Positions 26,752 through 37,610 of a stretch of 64,000 nucleotides of DNA are shown here, piece after piece. Positions within the stretch are counted from its first letter, which is position 1. Each line of letters starts with the position of its first letter. Position numbers and translations under genes: made by a program. The stretch is taken from NCBI RefSeq assembly GCF_023573145.1, contig NZ_CP097635.1, positions 868,001 to 932,000 on the forward strand, read 5' to 3'. A model generated the notes under the pieces. That model was not told the DNA's origin. It searched no databases and was given only the letters and a program-made list of their open reading frames with translations. Origin of the DNA: Aquincola tertiaricarbonis (GTDB lineage Bacteria; Pseudomonadota; Gammaproteobacteria; Burkholderiales; Burkholderiaceae_C).

Positions 26752-27699
26752 ATGAGCGCGGGGCACGACCACGCCTTGCCGGCAACGACCAAGGAGCGCT
26801 CCCTGCGCTGGGCATTGGTGTTGACCTCGGCCTTCCTCATCGCCGAGGTCGTGGGGGGCGTCGTTCTGAACAGCCTTGCGCTGCTGTCCGATGCTGCGCA
26901 CATGTTCACCGATGTGGCCGCGCTCGCGATTGCATTGGCGGCCATCAGGATCGCCCGCCGGCCGGCGGATCAGCGCCGCACCTACGGTTACCACCGCTTC
27001 GAAATCCTGGCGGCGGCCTTCAATGCGCTGCTGTTGTTCGGCGTCGCCGGCTACATCCTGTTCGAAGCGTGGCAGCGCTGGCGCCAGCCCGAGGAGGTGC
27101 AGACGACCGGGGTGCTGGTGGTGGCGGCGCTCGGGCTGGTGGTGAATCTCGCGAGCATGTGGATGTTGCGTTCGGGCAAGGACGCCAGCCTGAACGTCAA
27201 GGGTGCCTATCTCGAGGTGTGGAGCGACATGCTGGGATCGATCGGCGTGATTGCTGGTGCGATCGTGATTCGCGTCACTGGGTGGAACTGGGTCGATTCG
27301 GTGATCGCGGTGGCCATCGGGCTGTGGGTTCTGCCGCGGACCTGGGTGCTCTTGAAGGACACCCTGAACATCCTGCTGGAAGGGGTTCCCGAAGGCATCG
27401 ACATGGCGGCGGTCAGGCAGTCCCTGCTGGGCCTGCCGGGCGTTCTGGGCGTGCACGATCTTCACGTGTGGGCCGTCACCAGCGGCCGGCCCAGTCTCAC
27501 GGTTCACCTGGTGCATGCCCCCGAGGTAGCGGTGCCGGCAGACCTTCTCGAGCGGGCACGCGCAGTCCTCGCGGCGGACCATCACATCACCCACACGACG
27601 GTCCAGCTCGAGACGCAGCCGTGCGCACAAGCCGACGTGGCCGTTGGTCCCGGGGGCAGCGGCGACGAATCCACATCGCGTGAGGATGCCCATGCCTAG
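26752..27699 (+). CDS. czcD: CzcD-type cation diffusion facilitator
   Basis: 315-residue inner-membrane Zn/Co/Cd:proton antiporter. The N-terminus is His-containing (MSAGHDHALP). Six helices follow, with the metal site in helix 2 (LLSDAAHMFTDVAALAIAL) and helix 5 (EVWSDMLGSIGVIAGAI). The C-terminal cytosolic metallochaperone-like domain (GVLGVHDLHVWAVTSGRPSL) is complete. Start ATG 26752 is preferred to GTG 26731 because the family starts at this His-rich leader. It lies 46 bp after the PII-like gene. Confidence 0.93.
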   Translation: MSAGHDHALPATTKERSLRWALVLTSAFLIAEVVGGVVLNSLALLSDAAHMFTDVAALAIALAAIRIARRPADQRRTYGYHRFEILAAAFNALLLFGVAGYILFEAWQRWRQPEEVQTTGVLVVAALGLVVNLASMWMLRSGKDASLNVKGAYLEVWSDMLGSIGVIAGAIVIRVTGWNWVDSVIAVAIGLWVLPRTWVLLKDTLNILLEGVPEGIDMAAVRQSLLGLPGVLGVHDLHVWAVTSGRPSLTVHLVHAPEVAVPADLLERARAVLAADHHITHTTVQLETQPCAQADVAVGPGGSGDESTSREDAHA

Positions 27700-27843
27700 A
27701 CCTGCAGCGTGGACAGCCAGACCGGCGTGCGCCATGGCGTCTGGTTGCACGAGGAGCCACAGCGGCCGCATCCCCAACCACCCGCGTATCCGGTCGTCGA
27801 CGCGGCGACCACGCGCCATCTCCGCCAATTGAAGGAGAAGTGA

Positions 27844-28386
27844 ATGAGCTTCGATCGACGCAAGTTGCTCGCCGCAGCCTTGGGTGGCACGGCGCTGCTG
27901 ACCACCGGTTGCATGACCAAACCCCTGCGCTCGGCCAACGCCGATGGGACGTACTGTTTCCGCATTGGCAAAAGCTACCGCCCCAAACTGACCTGCACGA
28001 CGGGGCCGATCCCTCCGGAACAAGCTGAAGCGCAGGCGCGCGAGTTCAGCGGGACGCCCGATCGCCTCACCGTCTTCCTCGTGCGCAAGCGCTGGGGCGA
28101 TACCGGCTACGTGATCCCGGTGGTCACTGACGCTGCGGTCCCCGTCGAAACGGTGCCGGAGAGCTTCGCGCGCCTGAGGCTGGCGCCTGGACAGCATGTG
28201 CTGACCGCCACATGGCCGGAAGGCACGGCCCGCCTGGACATCTCCGGCAAGGCCGGCGAGGTGCTGGTGGTCGAGGTCATCGGACTGATTTGGGCCTGGG
28301 GCAGCAAGTACCGCCTCGAGCCGGGAACGATCGACGACGCCCGCGAACGCACGCGCAACCTCCGACTGGTTGCGGACGTTGGTTGA
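27844..28386 (+). CDS. Uncharacterised lipoprotein, copy 2 of 3
   Basis: 180 residues. The signal is Tat/lipoprotein-like (SFDRRKLLAAALGGTALLTT, Cys23), with RR at positions 5-6. The mature part repeats the family pattern: TYCFRIGKSYRPKLTCTT, RLTVFLVRKRWGDTGY, ETVPESFARLRLAPGQH, LIWAWGS and a final RLVADV. It is the most divergent of the three copies. GAAGGAGAAG is a good ribosome site. It follows czcD by 144 bp and probably belongs to the czc operon. Function is unknown. Confidence 0.78.
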   Translation: MSFDRRKLLAAALGGTALLTTGCMTKPLRSANADGTYCFRIGKSYRPKLTCTTGPIPPEQAEAQAREFSGTPDRLTVFLVRKRWGDTGYVIPVVTDAAVPVETVPESFARLRLAPGQHVLTATWPEGTARLDISGKAGEVLVVEVIGLIWAWGSKYRLEPGTIDDARERTRNLRLVADVG

Positions 28387-28454
28387 AGGCGCTTGCGACC
28401 TCGTGACGCGAGCGACTGCCGGTGCTCGAACAGCACGGGCAAGCGAATTCCAGC

Positions 28455-28706
28455 ATGAGACCCCGACTGGCCGATCCCGAGCTCTCGCTGGCGATGACCT
28501 GGATCTGGATCGGCGTGCTGCTGGCCGCGCTGGTGGCGTATGGCATCTTCCGCTGGTGGCGCCGTGGACATCCGCGCAAGCAGCCACCAGCACCGCTGAG
28601 CTACTCCGCCGAACTGAGCCAGCGATTGCGGAAGAACATGAACAAGGGCACGAAGCGCAGGCGGCGTGGCAAGACCGCGAAGAAGAAGCCGCCGCGCCGC
28701 CCGTGA
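28455..28706 (+). CDS. Small single-span membrane protein, basic tail
   Basis: About 83 residues. One membrane helix (WIWIGVLLAALVAYGIFRWW) is followed by a very basic tail (RRHPRKQPPAPL-type sequence and KGTKRRRRGKTAKKKPPRRP) that could bind nucleic acid or membrane lipid. The start is uncertain: GTG 28422, ATG 28455 or ATG 28494. Not recognised; the coding call rests on the clear membrane/basic pattern and the open frame. Confidence 0.45.
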   Translation: MRPRLADPELSLAMTWIWIGVLLAALVAYGIFRWWRRGHPRKQPPAPLSYSAELSQRLRKNMNKGTKRRRRGKTAKKKPPRRP

Positions 28707-28720
28707 AAGGTGTGCCGAGA

Positions 28721-29056
28721 TCAGCCGCCCGTCAGCAGTTCGAGGCGCGTGCGGCGGGCATCGGGTGACTCGGCGCGCATCTCGTCGATGACCTGCTGCC
28801 GCGTCTTCGGCGGCTCGGAACTCTTGACCGGCAGCGGCGCTCCACGCTGCAACAGCGCCAGCGTGCCGTCCTTGCGCGCTGCGTCGACCTCGGCCATCAC
28901 CTGGGCACGGGTCTTGGCGCTCTTGAAGTGCTCGGGGTGGTAAGTCACACCGGCTTCGCCGCCAGCGGGGTGCCAGACCGAATTGGCCTGCGCCGCCAGC
29001 GGCAGCGTGAACGCGAAGGCGACGGCAGGGACCAGAGCGAGACGGAAGACATTCAT
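28721..29056 (-). CDS. DUF4148-type exported protein
   Basis: 111 residues with a signal peptide (FRLALVPAVAFAFTLPLAAQ, cleavage near AQA-N). Two DUF4148-like repeats follow, SAKTRAQVMAEVDAARKDG and PPKTRQQVIDEMRAES, a periplasmic family common in Burkholderiales and often metal-induced. It is transcribed away from the response regulator at 29206, and the 149-bp gap holds the repeat CAGATGACAGTTCGG (29156-29170). Function is unknown. Confidence 0.8.
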   Translation of the reverse strand: MNVFRLALVPAVAFAFTLPLAAQANSVWHPAGGEAGVTYHPEHFKSAKTRAQVMAEVDAARKDGTLALLQRGAPLPVKSSEPPKTRQQVIDEMRAESPDARRTRLELLTGG

Positions 29057-29155
29057 GTCGAGATCCTTTTAGAAGGAAGAGCAGGAGACCTGCGATGGCA
29101 TGCCCGAAGGCATGCGCCCACTGTAGGAATCGGCACCCCACACGAAGGAAACGAG

Positions 29156-29170
29156 CAGATGACAGTTCGG
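29156..29170 (+). promoter_or_regulatory. Candidate response-regulator box upstream of second two-component system
   Basis: The 15-mer CAGATGACAGTTCGG lies 35 bp upstream of the regulator start. The identical 15-mer occurs in inverse orientation at 38081-38095 before the CzcE-like gene. Confidence 0.5.
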
Positions 29171-29205
29171 ACAGGCCTAGTGCGCCAACAGGCGGGGGCA
29201 CGGCC

Positions 29206-29892
29206 ATGAAGCTCCTGATCGTGGAGGACGAGGCCAAGCTGGCCGACTACCTGCGCAAGGGACTGGTGGAAGAGGGCTATGTCGTCGAGGTGGCCGGCAA
29301 CGGCATCGACGGGCTGCACATGGCGACCGAAGGCAGCCACGACCTCATCGTGCTCGACACCATGCTGCCCGGCATCGACGGGCTCGGCCTGCTCGCAGCG
29401 CTTCGCCAGAGCAAGCAGACGCCGGTGATCATGCTGACCGCGCGCCACCGTGTGGAGGACAGGGTGCGCGGCCTGAAAGCCGGCGCAGACGACTATCTCG
29501 TCAAGCCGTTCGCCTTCTCCGAACTGGTGGCCCGCATCGAGGTGCTGCTGCGCCGCGCCGCCGGCGCCGCGCCGGCGCCCGACGCCCTGTTGCTGTCGCT
29601 GGGTGACCTGCAGGTGGACCTGGCGCGGCGACGTGCCGTGCGCGCCGGCCAGCGGCTGGAGCTGTCGGCGAAGGAGTTCCAGCTGCTGACGCTGCTGATG
29701 CGCCGCCAGGGCGAGGTGCTCTCCCGTACCGAGATCGCCGAGCAGGTCTGGGACGTCAACTTCGACCACGGCACCAATGTGATCGACGTCGCCATACGGC
29801 GCCTGCGCGGCAAGCTGGACCTGCCCTTCGAGCACCCGCTGCTGCACACCGTGCGCGGGATGGGCTATGTGCTCGAGGACCGCAGCCCATGA
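29206..29892 (+). CDS. czcR: Heavy-metal response regulator, OmpR family (CzcR type)
   Basis: 228-residue regulator starting MKLLIVEDEAKLADYLRKGL. Phospho-acceptor Asp51 lies in LIVLDTMLPGIDG, with the conserved Thr (MLTARH) and Lys (YLVKPFAFSEL). The winged helix ends VIDVAIRRLRGKLDLPFEHP. The start at 29206 has GGCGGGGG upstream. It overlaps the kinase by 4 nt. The position beside the RND/CDF cluster suggests it controls czc genes. It is clearly related to, but distinct from, the regulator at 6914. Confidence 0.9.
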   Translation: MKLLIVEDEAKLADYLRKGLVEEGYVVEVAGNGIDGLHMATEGSHDLIVLDTMLPGIDGLGLLAALRQSKQTPVIMLTARHRVEDRVRGLKAGADDYLVKPFAFSELVARIEVLLRRAAGAAPAPDALLLSLGDLQVDLARRRAVRAGQRLELSAKEFQLLTLLMRRQGEVLSRTEIAEQVWDVNFDHGTNVIDVAIRRLRGKLDLPFEHPLLHTVRGMGYVLEDRSP

Positions 29893-31217
29893 GTCGGCTG
29901 CACGCTGGATCGCTCGACCGCCGCCTGGCTCGCTGGCTCGCAATGCTGGCCCTGGCGGGTCTCACGCTGACGTGCCTGGGCGTCTACACGGCGACAGCCC
30001 TGAGCTTCGAGGACCGGCAGGCGGACACGCTGCGCCAGAAGCAACTCCAGGTGCGTCATCTGATCGCCGAGGCCGGCGTGGTGGGGAATGCCGCGCTGAC
30101 GCACAAGCTCGACGATGCGATGGTCGGCCGGCAGGACCTGACACTGGTGCTCACCGATGCGACGGGCCGGGTCCTGTATGCCGGACCCACCGCGCCGCTG
30201 CGGCGTCAGACCCTGGTCACGCGGTTCGAGGCGGCAACGGCATCCGGTCCGGTGCAGGCGACCCTGACTCTGGACACCTCCGAAGACGACCGAGTGCTGT
30301 CCCGACTCGCCCGCACGCTCGCCGCAGCGGCGCTGGCCGGATCGATCATCATTGCCATCGGCGGCTTTACGCTGGTGCAGCTCGGACTGCGCCCGGTCCG
30401 CAACCTTGCCTTGCAGGTCCAGGCTTTGGCGGCCGACACACTGGATCGCCGGCTCGATGGATCGGCCCAGCCGGAGGAACTCGCCGCGCTGGTTCAGCAT
30501 GTCAACGATCTGCTGGACCGATTGCACCGGGCCTACGAGCAGCTGGAGGCCTTCAATGCCGACGTCGCGCACGAACTGTTCACGCCGCTGGCGACGCTGA
30601 TAGGAGGTACGGAAGTCGCCCTGCGCAAGGCCCGCGAAGCCGATGAACTGCGCGACGTGCTGGGCGAGCACCTCGAAGAACTGCAGCGCATGTCGCTCAT
30701 CGTTCAGGACATGCTCTTCCTGTCCCAGGCGGACCGCGGCGCGAAGGCGCGGCGCGAGGCAGTGCAGAGCCTTGCCGACGTCGCCAGCGCGGTGGCCGAA
30801 CTGCACGAGGCACACATGGATGAGGCTGGACTACGCTGGCGCGTCGACGGCGACGCGGGTGGCGCCGTCGACGCCCGCTTGCTTCAGCGGGCCCTGTCCA
30901 ATCTCATTGGCAATGCCACACGACACGCGCAACGCGGAAGCGAGGTGGTCGTGAGGATCGAGGCGAACCGTGACGAGGCCTCGCTGAGCGTGGTGAATCA
31001 AGGCGCGACGATCGCGCCCGAACACCTGCCGCGTCTGTTCGATCGGTTCTACCGGGTCGATGCCTCTCGCAGCGGAGCGGCCCGCAACCACGGGCTGGGC
31101 CTGGCCATCGTGGCCGCCATCGCGCGAATGCATGGTGGGCGGGTGGCGGCCACCTCGAGCGACGGAACCACGGTCATCGGACTCGTCATCCCGACGACGC
31201 CCACCGAAGCGGCCTGA
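29889..31217 (+). CDS. czcS: Heavy-metal sensor histidine kinase (CzcS type)
   Basis: 442-residue inner-membrane kinase. Helices lie at about residues 16-38 and 142-165, with a periplasmic loop of about 100 residues between them. The H-box reads DVAHELFTPLATLIGG (His228), so Phe replaces the nearly invariant Arg of HELRTPL. The N-box is RRALSNLIGNATRHA-like (QRALSNLIGNATRHA) and the G-box [15 protein letters not shown]. It is translationally coupled to the regulator. Kinase activity is expected, but the H-box change could alter phosphotransfer. Confidence 0.9.
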   Translation: MSRLHAGSLDRRLARWLAMLALAGLTLTCLGVYTATALSFEDRQADTLRQKQLQVRHLIAEAGVVGNAALTHKLDDAMVGRQDLTLVLTDATGRVLYAGPTAPLRRQTLVTRFEAATASGPVQATLTLDTSEDDRVLSRLARTLAAAALAGSIIIAIGGFTLVQLGLRPVRNLALQVQALAADTLDRRLDGSAQPEELAALVQHVNDLLDRLHRAYEQLEAFNADVAHELFTPLATLIGGTEVALRKAREADELRDVLGEHLEELQRMSLIVQDMLFLSQADRGAKARREAVQSLADVASAVAELHEAHMDEAGLRWRVDGDAGGAVDARLLQRALSNLIGNATRHAQRGSEVVVRIEANRDEASLSVVNQGATIAPEHLPRLFDRFYRVDASRSGAARNHGLGLAIVAAIARMHGGRVAATSSDGTTVIGLVIPTTPTEAA

Positions 31218-31292
31218 CGGTCAGAGGCAACTGCCCATGATGTCCCGGGTAGACGCCCTGCCAGAGCGCGACAGCGCTCCCCTGCCCAGCTG

Positions 31293-32276
31293 CTACGAAC
31301 CGCCTGAGCCGGCGCGTGTCCGATGGGCGCCGAATCTCGGAATCCAGCGCACGTAAACCAGCTCTGCCAGCAGTTCCACCAGTGTCTGTGTGACGATGAT
31401 GGCCGGCAGCACCGGAAGCGCAGCAGGCGCCGCAAGCGCCAGCGGCAGCACGACCAGGGAGTTCCGGGTACCGGCACTGAATGCGACTGCACGGCTGGCC
31501 GGTGGCTGGAGGCCGAGGGCCGCTCCCAGGAGCCACCCCACGATGGGTGCCAGGCACGCGAAGGCGACGTAGAACGGCAAAGCGGCAAGCGCCGAGCTCG
31601 TTGCCGAGCCCAGCTGTGGCAGCACGGCAGCGACCACCACGAACAGCACCAACGCTGTCGCGGGCACCGGCAGGAGGCTGAGGGCCGATGCCGCTTGGCG
31701 CCCCACCGTCGTGCGGCTCGCGCACAGTTGGGTCACACCGGCCAGCACCAGCGGGACGCCCATCAGCCAGACGAACGCGTGCACGAACGGTTCGGGCCGT
31801 ACCAGCGCGGCGGCGTCTTCGCCGAGCAGCACTTTCAGATAGACCGGCAGCAAGAGCAACTGCGCGATGAGCAGAATCGGCGTTGCAGCAAGGAGCAGTG
31901 GGGCATCTGCGCGGCCCAGATGCGCAAATGTCACGACGTAGTCAATGCATGGGGCGAGCAGCACCAGCAAGATGCCGAACCGCAGCAGCGCATCCGTCGG
32001 CATCAGGGGGAGCATCGCAGCGACCAGCAGCGGGACCGCGACGAAGTTCGCCAGCACAAGCGCGGTCAGGAACCTGCCGCTCGCAAAGGACCGCCCAACC
32101 TCAGCCAGCGGCACCTGCAGAAACGTCACGTAGAGCATCAGTGCCAGGACCGGGTTGATGGCGCCTTCCAGGGCCGTCATGCCCGGTACCACCAGTGCGG
32201 CGCCCGCGGCAACCGCCACGGCTGCGAAGTAGATGGAAATCTGTCGTTCTTCGAGGCTGCTTCTGATGCCGCTCAT
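31293..32276 (-). CDS. BASS/Acr3-related transporter (arsenic-resistance-protein-like)
   Basis: 327-residue membrane protein with about 9-10 helices, belonging to the bile-acid:sodium symporter/arsenical-resistance superfamily. The segment LLVLLAPCIDYVVTFAHLGR resembles the Cys-containing region of Acr3, and FSAGTRNSLVVLPLALA is the family crossover helix region. It is shorter than the Acr3 at 17654 and not closely related to it. The substrate is unknown: an oxyanion or organic anion is possible. It stands alone, convergent with the kinase gene. Confidence 0.75.
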   Translation of the reverse strand: MSGIRSSLEERQISIYFAAVAVAAGAALVVPGMTALEGAINPVLALMLYVTFLQVPLAEVGRSFASGRFLTALVLANFVAVPLLVAAMLPLMPTDALLRFGILLVLLAPCIDYVVTFAHLGRADAPLLLAATPILLIAQLLLLPVYLKVLLGEDAAALVRPEPFVHAFVWLMGVPLVLAGVTQLCASRTTVGRQAASALSLLPVPATALVLFVVVAAVLPQLGSATSSALAALPFYVAFACLAPIVGWLLGAALGLQPPASRAVAFSAGTRNSLVVLPLALAAPAALPVLPAIIVTQTLVELLAELVYVRWIPRFGAHRTRAGSGGS

Positions 32277-32445
32277 CGCGACATGCTATCGGGCGACTGG
32301 GTTACGGGTCGGTGAGCGCCGATAGACCTCCAGGCCCGAGGTGCCTCTTGACAAACGGAACGGCATGAGGACCGCACCGACGGCGACGGCGACGGCCAGG
32401 AGGGGTATCGGCCCGGCTTTCGCCTCGATCCGCCTGAAGGCTCAC

Positions 32446-33102
32446 TCAGCGCGTCGCTGACTTCTTGAGTTCCTGCTCGACAAGTGCCTTCAACTGCGTC
32501 TGGCCGAACTCGCGCAGCGGCGTGCCATTGACGAAGAACCCCGGCGTCCTGTCCACCGTCAGGGCCTGCATGTCCGCAATGTCCTGCCGCAGCAGCTGAT
32601 CGATGGTCGGCCCGTCGGCATCCGCCCTGGCCTTCGTCATGTCGAGACCGATGTCGCCGATGAGCGTCCAGATCATGTCGGGCTGCGGGCGGTCATGAGA
32701 GGCCCATTGAGGCTGGGCAGCCAGGGCACGCTCGAGCGCCTCCCAGTACTTGCCCTGCACGCGTGCCGCCTCGAGGATCTTGACGGCGGTGTCGGACCCG
32801 TGATGCAGCGGGGCATTGCGCATCACGAGCCTGACCTGGCCGAAGCTCGCGTTGACCATGCCCTTGACGATCGGGTAAAAGACCCTGCAGGTCTCGCAGG
32901 ACGGATCGAAGAACTCGACGATCGTCACCTTCGCCGCCGGGTTGCCGAAAACAGCCGAGTGCGGCCTGACCAGCGCTTCGCTGTTTGTCTGCGCCGCCTG
33001 CTTCAGTTCCTGGTTCGAGCGGTTCGTGAAGACCGCGACGCCGGCCACGAAGGCCAGAACGACCGCCAAGGCCGTGCCCAGAACGATCCATTTCCTGTTC
33101 AT
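32446..33102 (-). CDS. DsbA/DsbG-like periplasmic thiol:disulfide protein
   Basis: 218 residues anchored by an N-terminal helix (KWIVLGTALAVVLAFVAGVA). The thioredoxin-fold domain has the active site FFDPSCETC (Cys69/Cys72) and the cis-proline loop VDRTPGFFVNG. This branch (DsbA-like, next to DsbB) is frequent in metal-resistance loci. The start ATG 33102 overlaps the dsbB stop by 4 nt. The partner for reoxidation is the DsbB-like protein encoded upstream. Confidence 0.88.
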   Translation of the reverse strand: MNRKWIVLGTALAVVLAFVAGVAVFTNRSNQELKQAAQTNSEALVRPHSAVFGNPAAKVTIVEFFDPSCETCRVFYPIVKGMVNASFGQVRLVMRNAPLHHGSDTAVKILEAARVQGKYWEALERALAAQPQWASHDRPQPDMIWTLIGDIGLDMTKARADADGPTIDQLLRQDIADMQALTVDRTPGFFVNGTPLREFGQTQLKALVEQELKKSATR

Positions 33103-33563
33103 GCCTTTGCCCTCCCAGCCCTTGCTCTTGCCACCCACAACGCCACCAGGATGCCCGTGAATGCCGCCAGCGACAGCAGCGGAATCGGCACCACACCGGC
33201 CATCTGAACGTGGGCGTCGGCGCAGGACGATCCCTTGCCGCACGGCACCAGGTCTTTCGATACCACGCCCCAGAAGATCAGCAGGTGGTAGGCGGCGATG
33301 CCCCATCCGACGCCGGCCAGCGGCAGTGCGTAGCGCACGCTGCGCGCGTCCAATGCGAACAGGCCCATGCCGAGGACCAGCACCAGCGGAAACATCGCGA
33401 TGCGCTGGTACCAGCACAGCACGCATGGCGCCTTGCCCATCACCTCGCCCAGAAACAGCGCGCCAGCCGTGGCCAGCAGCGCCAGCAGCCAGGCCAGGAA
33501 CAGCGGCGTCCAGAACGCGGCGTTCTGGCCCTCGCCGCCCTGCGAGGAGCGTTCCTCGCTCAT
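33099..33563 (-). CDS. dsbB: DsbB-like quinone-linked disulfide oxidase
   Basis: 154-residue membrane protein with four helices. The first periplasmic pair is APCVLCWYQRI and the second CGKGSSCAD, the two Cys pairs needed to pass electrons from the DsbA-like protein to quinone. The start at 33563 overlaps the PCuAC gene by 4 nt. The gene set (lspA, PCuAC, dsbB, dsbA-like) is overlapping throughout, so it is one translational unit. Confidence 0.9.
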   Translation of the reverse strand: MSEERSSQGGEGQNAAFWTPLFLAWLLALLATAGALFLGEVMGKAPCVLCWYQRIAMFPLVLVLGMGLFALDARSVRYALPLAGVGWGIAAYHLLIFWGVVSKDLVPCGKGSSCADAHVQMAGVVPIPLLSLAAFTGILVALWVARARAGRAKA

Positions 33564-34069
33564 CGTTCCGGTGGCGCGAAACCAGCCGTCGCGTTCGTCT
33601 CGACCGTCGACAGGGTACCGTCGGCCGCCTTGAACGAGAGCGTCAAGGGCACGCGCTCTCCCGCCTTGATCTGCTTCTTCAGGCCCATCATCATGATGTG
33701 CAGGCCACGCGACTTCAGCTCGATCGTCTGCCCTGCCTTCAAGGCCAAGCGATCGGCGGCGCGCATCCGCATGATGCCCTGGTCCAGCCGCATCTCGTGC
33801 ACTTCGACGATGCCGGCGACCGGGGAACTGGCGCCCGTCAGCACGACGTCCTTCTGGGCAGTCAGCCGCATGAAGGCACCGGTGGCAGATTGGTTTGGCA
33901 CAGTGGCACGCGCCCAGGCGCCGTCGACGGTCACCTGCGCATGGACCGCGCATGCCAGGCCAGCAGTCAGCAGCGCGGCGAGGCAGCGGGACAACACGCG
34001 GTTCGCAACAGGGAAACTCATGCCCATCATTCTCGCCCGGGGAACTGTGCGTGGCGCTTGGGCATTCAC
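33560..34069 (-). CDS. PCu(A)C-type periplasmic copper chaperone
   Basis: 169 residues from ATG 34069, or about 155 from the ATGs near 34027. The later starts give a more normal signal peptide (VLSRCLAALLTAGLACAVHA), while the first gives an ATGA overlap with lspA. The mature domain has the copper motif H-M-x10-M-x21-H-x-M: EVHEMRLDQGIMRMR followed by GLHIMMMG. Such proteins carry Cu(I) in the periplasm, usually for cytochrome oxidase assembly. Here the link to Dsb genes suggests copper handling coupled to thiol oxidation. Confidence 0.88.
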   Translation of the reverse strand: MNAQAPRTVPRARMMGMSFPVANRVLSRCLAALLTAGLACAVHAQVTVDGAWARATVPNQSATGAFMRLTAQKDVVLTGASSPVAGIVEVHEMRLDQGIMRMRAADRLALKAGQTIELKSRGLHIMMMGLKKQIKAGERVPLTLSFKAADGTLSTVETNATAGFAPPER

Positions 34070-34615
34070 GTCGAGTTTGCTTCACCGGCCCGACGCCCGG
34101 CCAGCCCGGGCAGGAACGATGCCAGTATCAGCAGTACCGCACTGCCGACAACGAAGATGTCCGCCAGATTGAAGGCGGGCCAATGCATGTCGCTCCAATG
34201 CAGATCAAGGTAGTCGACCACGGCGCCGATGCGCATCCGATCGGCGACGTTGCCCAGCGCACCGCCGATCATGCCGACGTAGGCGACCGTCTCGAGTCGG
34301 TTGCGAACGCCGCGCCAGAGGAGGACTGCCAGCGTCGCACTGACGGCGACGCCGACCGCACTGAGTGCGTGGCGCTGCCAGCCGCCGGCGTCGGCCAGAA
34401 ATGAGAACGAGGCACCCGGGTTGAGGACATGGACCAGATTGAACCAAGCGGTGACGGCGATGACTTCGCCACGGGGCAGATTCGTGGCGATTACCCATTT
34501 GACGAGCTGGTCCAAAGAAAGCAGCAAAGCGGCCGCACCCAGGAGGCGCCACCAGTGCCCGCGCCGAGCCGCCCTCGCGGCGCGTGGTGCGGCGAGGGCG
34601 GCAGTTGTGCGTCAT
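34066..34615 (-). pseudogene. lspA: Signal peptidase II (LspA/PbrC-like), frameshifted at N-terminus
   Basis: From codon TTG 34527 the frame encodes a normal LspA: first helix end SLDQLVKWVIATNLPRG, the catalytic aspartates in GNVADRMRIGAVVDYLDLH and FNLADIFVVGS, and four helices. Upstream the homologous frame reads HWWRLLGAAALLLSLDQ but has no ATG or GTG before a TGA. The only ATG (34615) is in another frame, and a one-base change near codon 4 would join them. Either a TTG start gives a shortened first helix, or the gene is inactive. LspA beside a Pb/Cd ATPase matches the pbrABC arrangement of Cupriavidus. Confidence 0.75.
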
Positions 34616-34660
34616 CGTTCGCACGCCTTGGTCAATGGCGTGGGTTCGCGGGCCCGGCGT

Positions 34661-34954
34661 TCAATCGAACAGATCCCGCAAGAACGACTTGCGCCTGTGC
34701 CCACTGGCGTAGCGGTCGTCATGCTCGGAATGGTGACCTCCGTGGCCGCGCTCGGGTGTCGCTGAAGGGTATTGCGGTGCGGCGGGCACCGGGGCGGGAG
34801 CCGCCGCAGTCGATTCCATGGCTGAACGTTCGACGATCTTGTCGAGTTCACCGCGGTCGAGCCAGACGCCACGGCATTTGGGGCAGTAGTCAATTTCGAT
34901 GCCCTGACGCTCCATCATCGACAGGCGCTCGGTCTTGCACACGGGACAATCCAT
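34661..34954 (-). CDS. Zinc-ribbon (zf-TFIIB) protein
   Basis: 97 residues. A TFIIB-type zinc ribbon is formed by MDCPVCKTERL and YCPKCRGVWLDRGELDKIVE. A proline/alanine linker and a His-rich stretch (ERGHGGHHSEHDDRY) follow, and the end is basic (GHRRKSFLRDLF). Start ATG 34954 fits the family N-terminus. Its role is unknown; the His-rich part may bind metal. It lies between the ATPase and lspA on the same strand. Confidence 0.85.
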   Translation of the reverse strand: MDCPVCKTERLSMMERQGIEIDYCPKCRGVWLDRGELDKIVERSAMESTAAAPAPVPAAPQYPSATPERGHGGHHSEHDDRYASGHRRKSFLRDLFD

Positions 34955-35191
34955 TTTCTGACTCCTTGTTGTCGAGCAAATGCTCGATATCTGGTGAGAT
35001 GGGCTTCGGGACGAGGCACTGACGTTCGATCGGCACCAAGGGCCGCGCGTTAGCCACGACGAGAGTTGGCCGACGCGGGCGAGCGCAACGCGCGTGAGCT
35101 GGCTGCATAGAAGCACCATCGCCTGCGACAGGCCGCGGCCTGGCTTCGGAGACGGACCCCGGGAAAGAAACTCCCCCGTGTGAGCCTCGCG

Positions 35192-37513
<2,322 letters not shown>

Positions 37514-37541
37514 CGCAGGAATCCTCGTTGACCTTGCCCCC

Positions 37542-37572
37542 ATTGCAAACCCTGTAGCCGGTGTAGAGTCAA
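37542..37572 (-). promoter_or_regulatory. PbrR/CadR-type promoter for pbrA
   Basis: On the minus strand: -35 TTGACT (37572-37567), a 19-bp spacer and -10 TGCAAT (37547-37542). The dyad ACTCTACACCGGCTACAGGGT spans 37569-37549 (21 nt) and matches the operator at 12679-12699 at its outer arms. Confidence 0.82.
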
Positions 37573-37610
37573 GTCCCTCTCCCCATCAGGGAAGTCGAAA
37601 GCTTGCAGCC

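Noticed and set aside
26620..28593. 657-codon minus-strand open frame
   Set aside because: Antisense of the CDF gene and lipoprotein 2, which have clear domains and ribosome sites.
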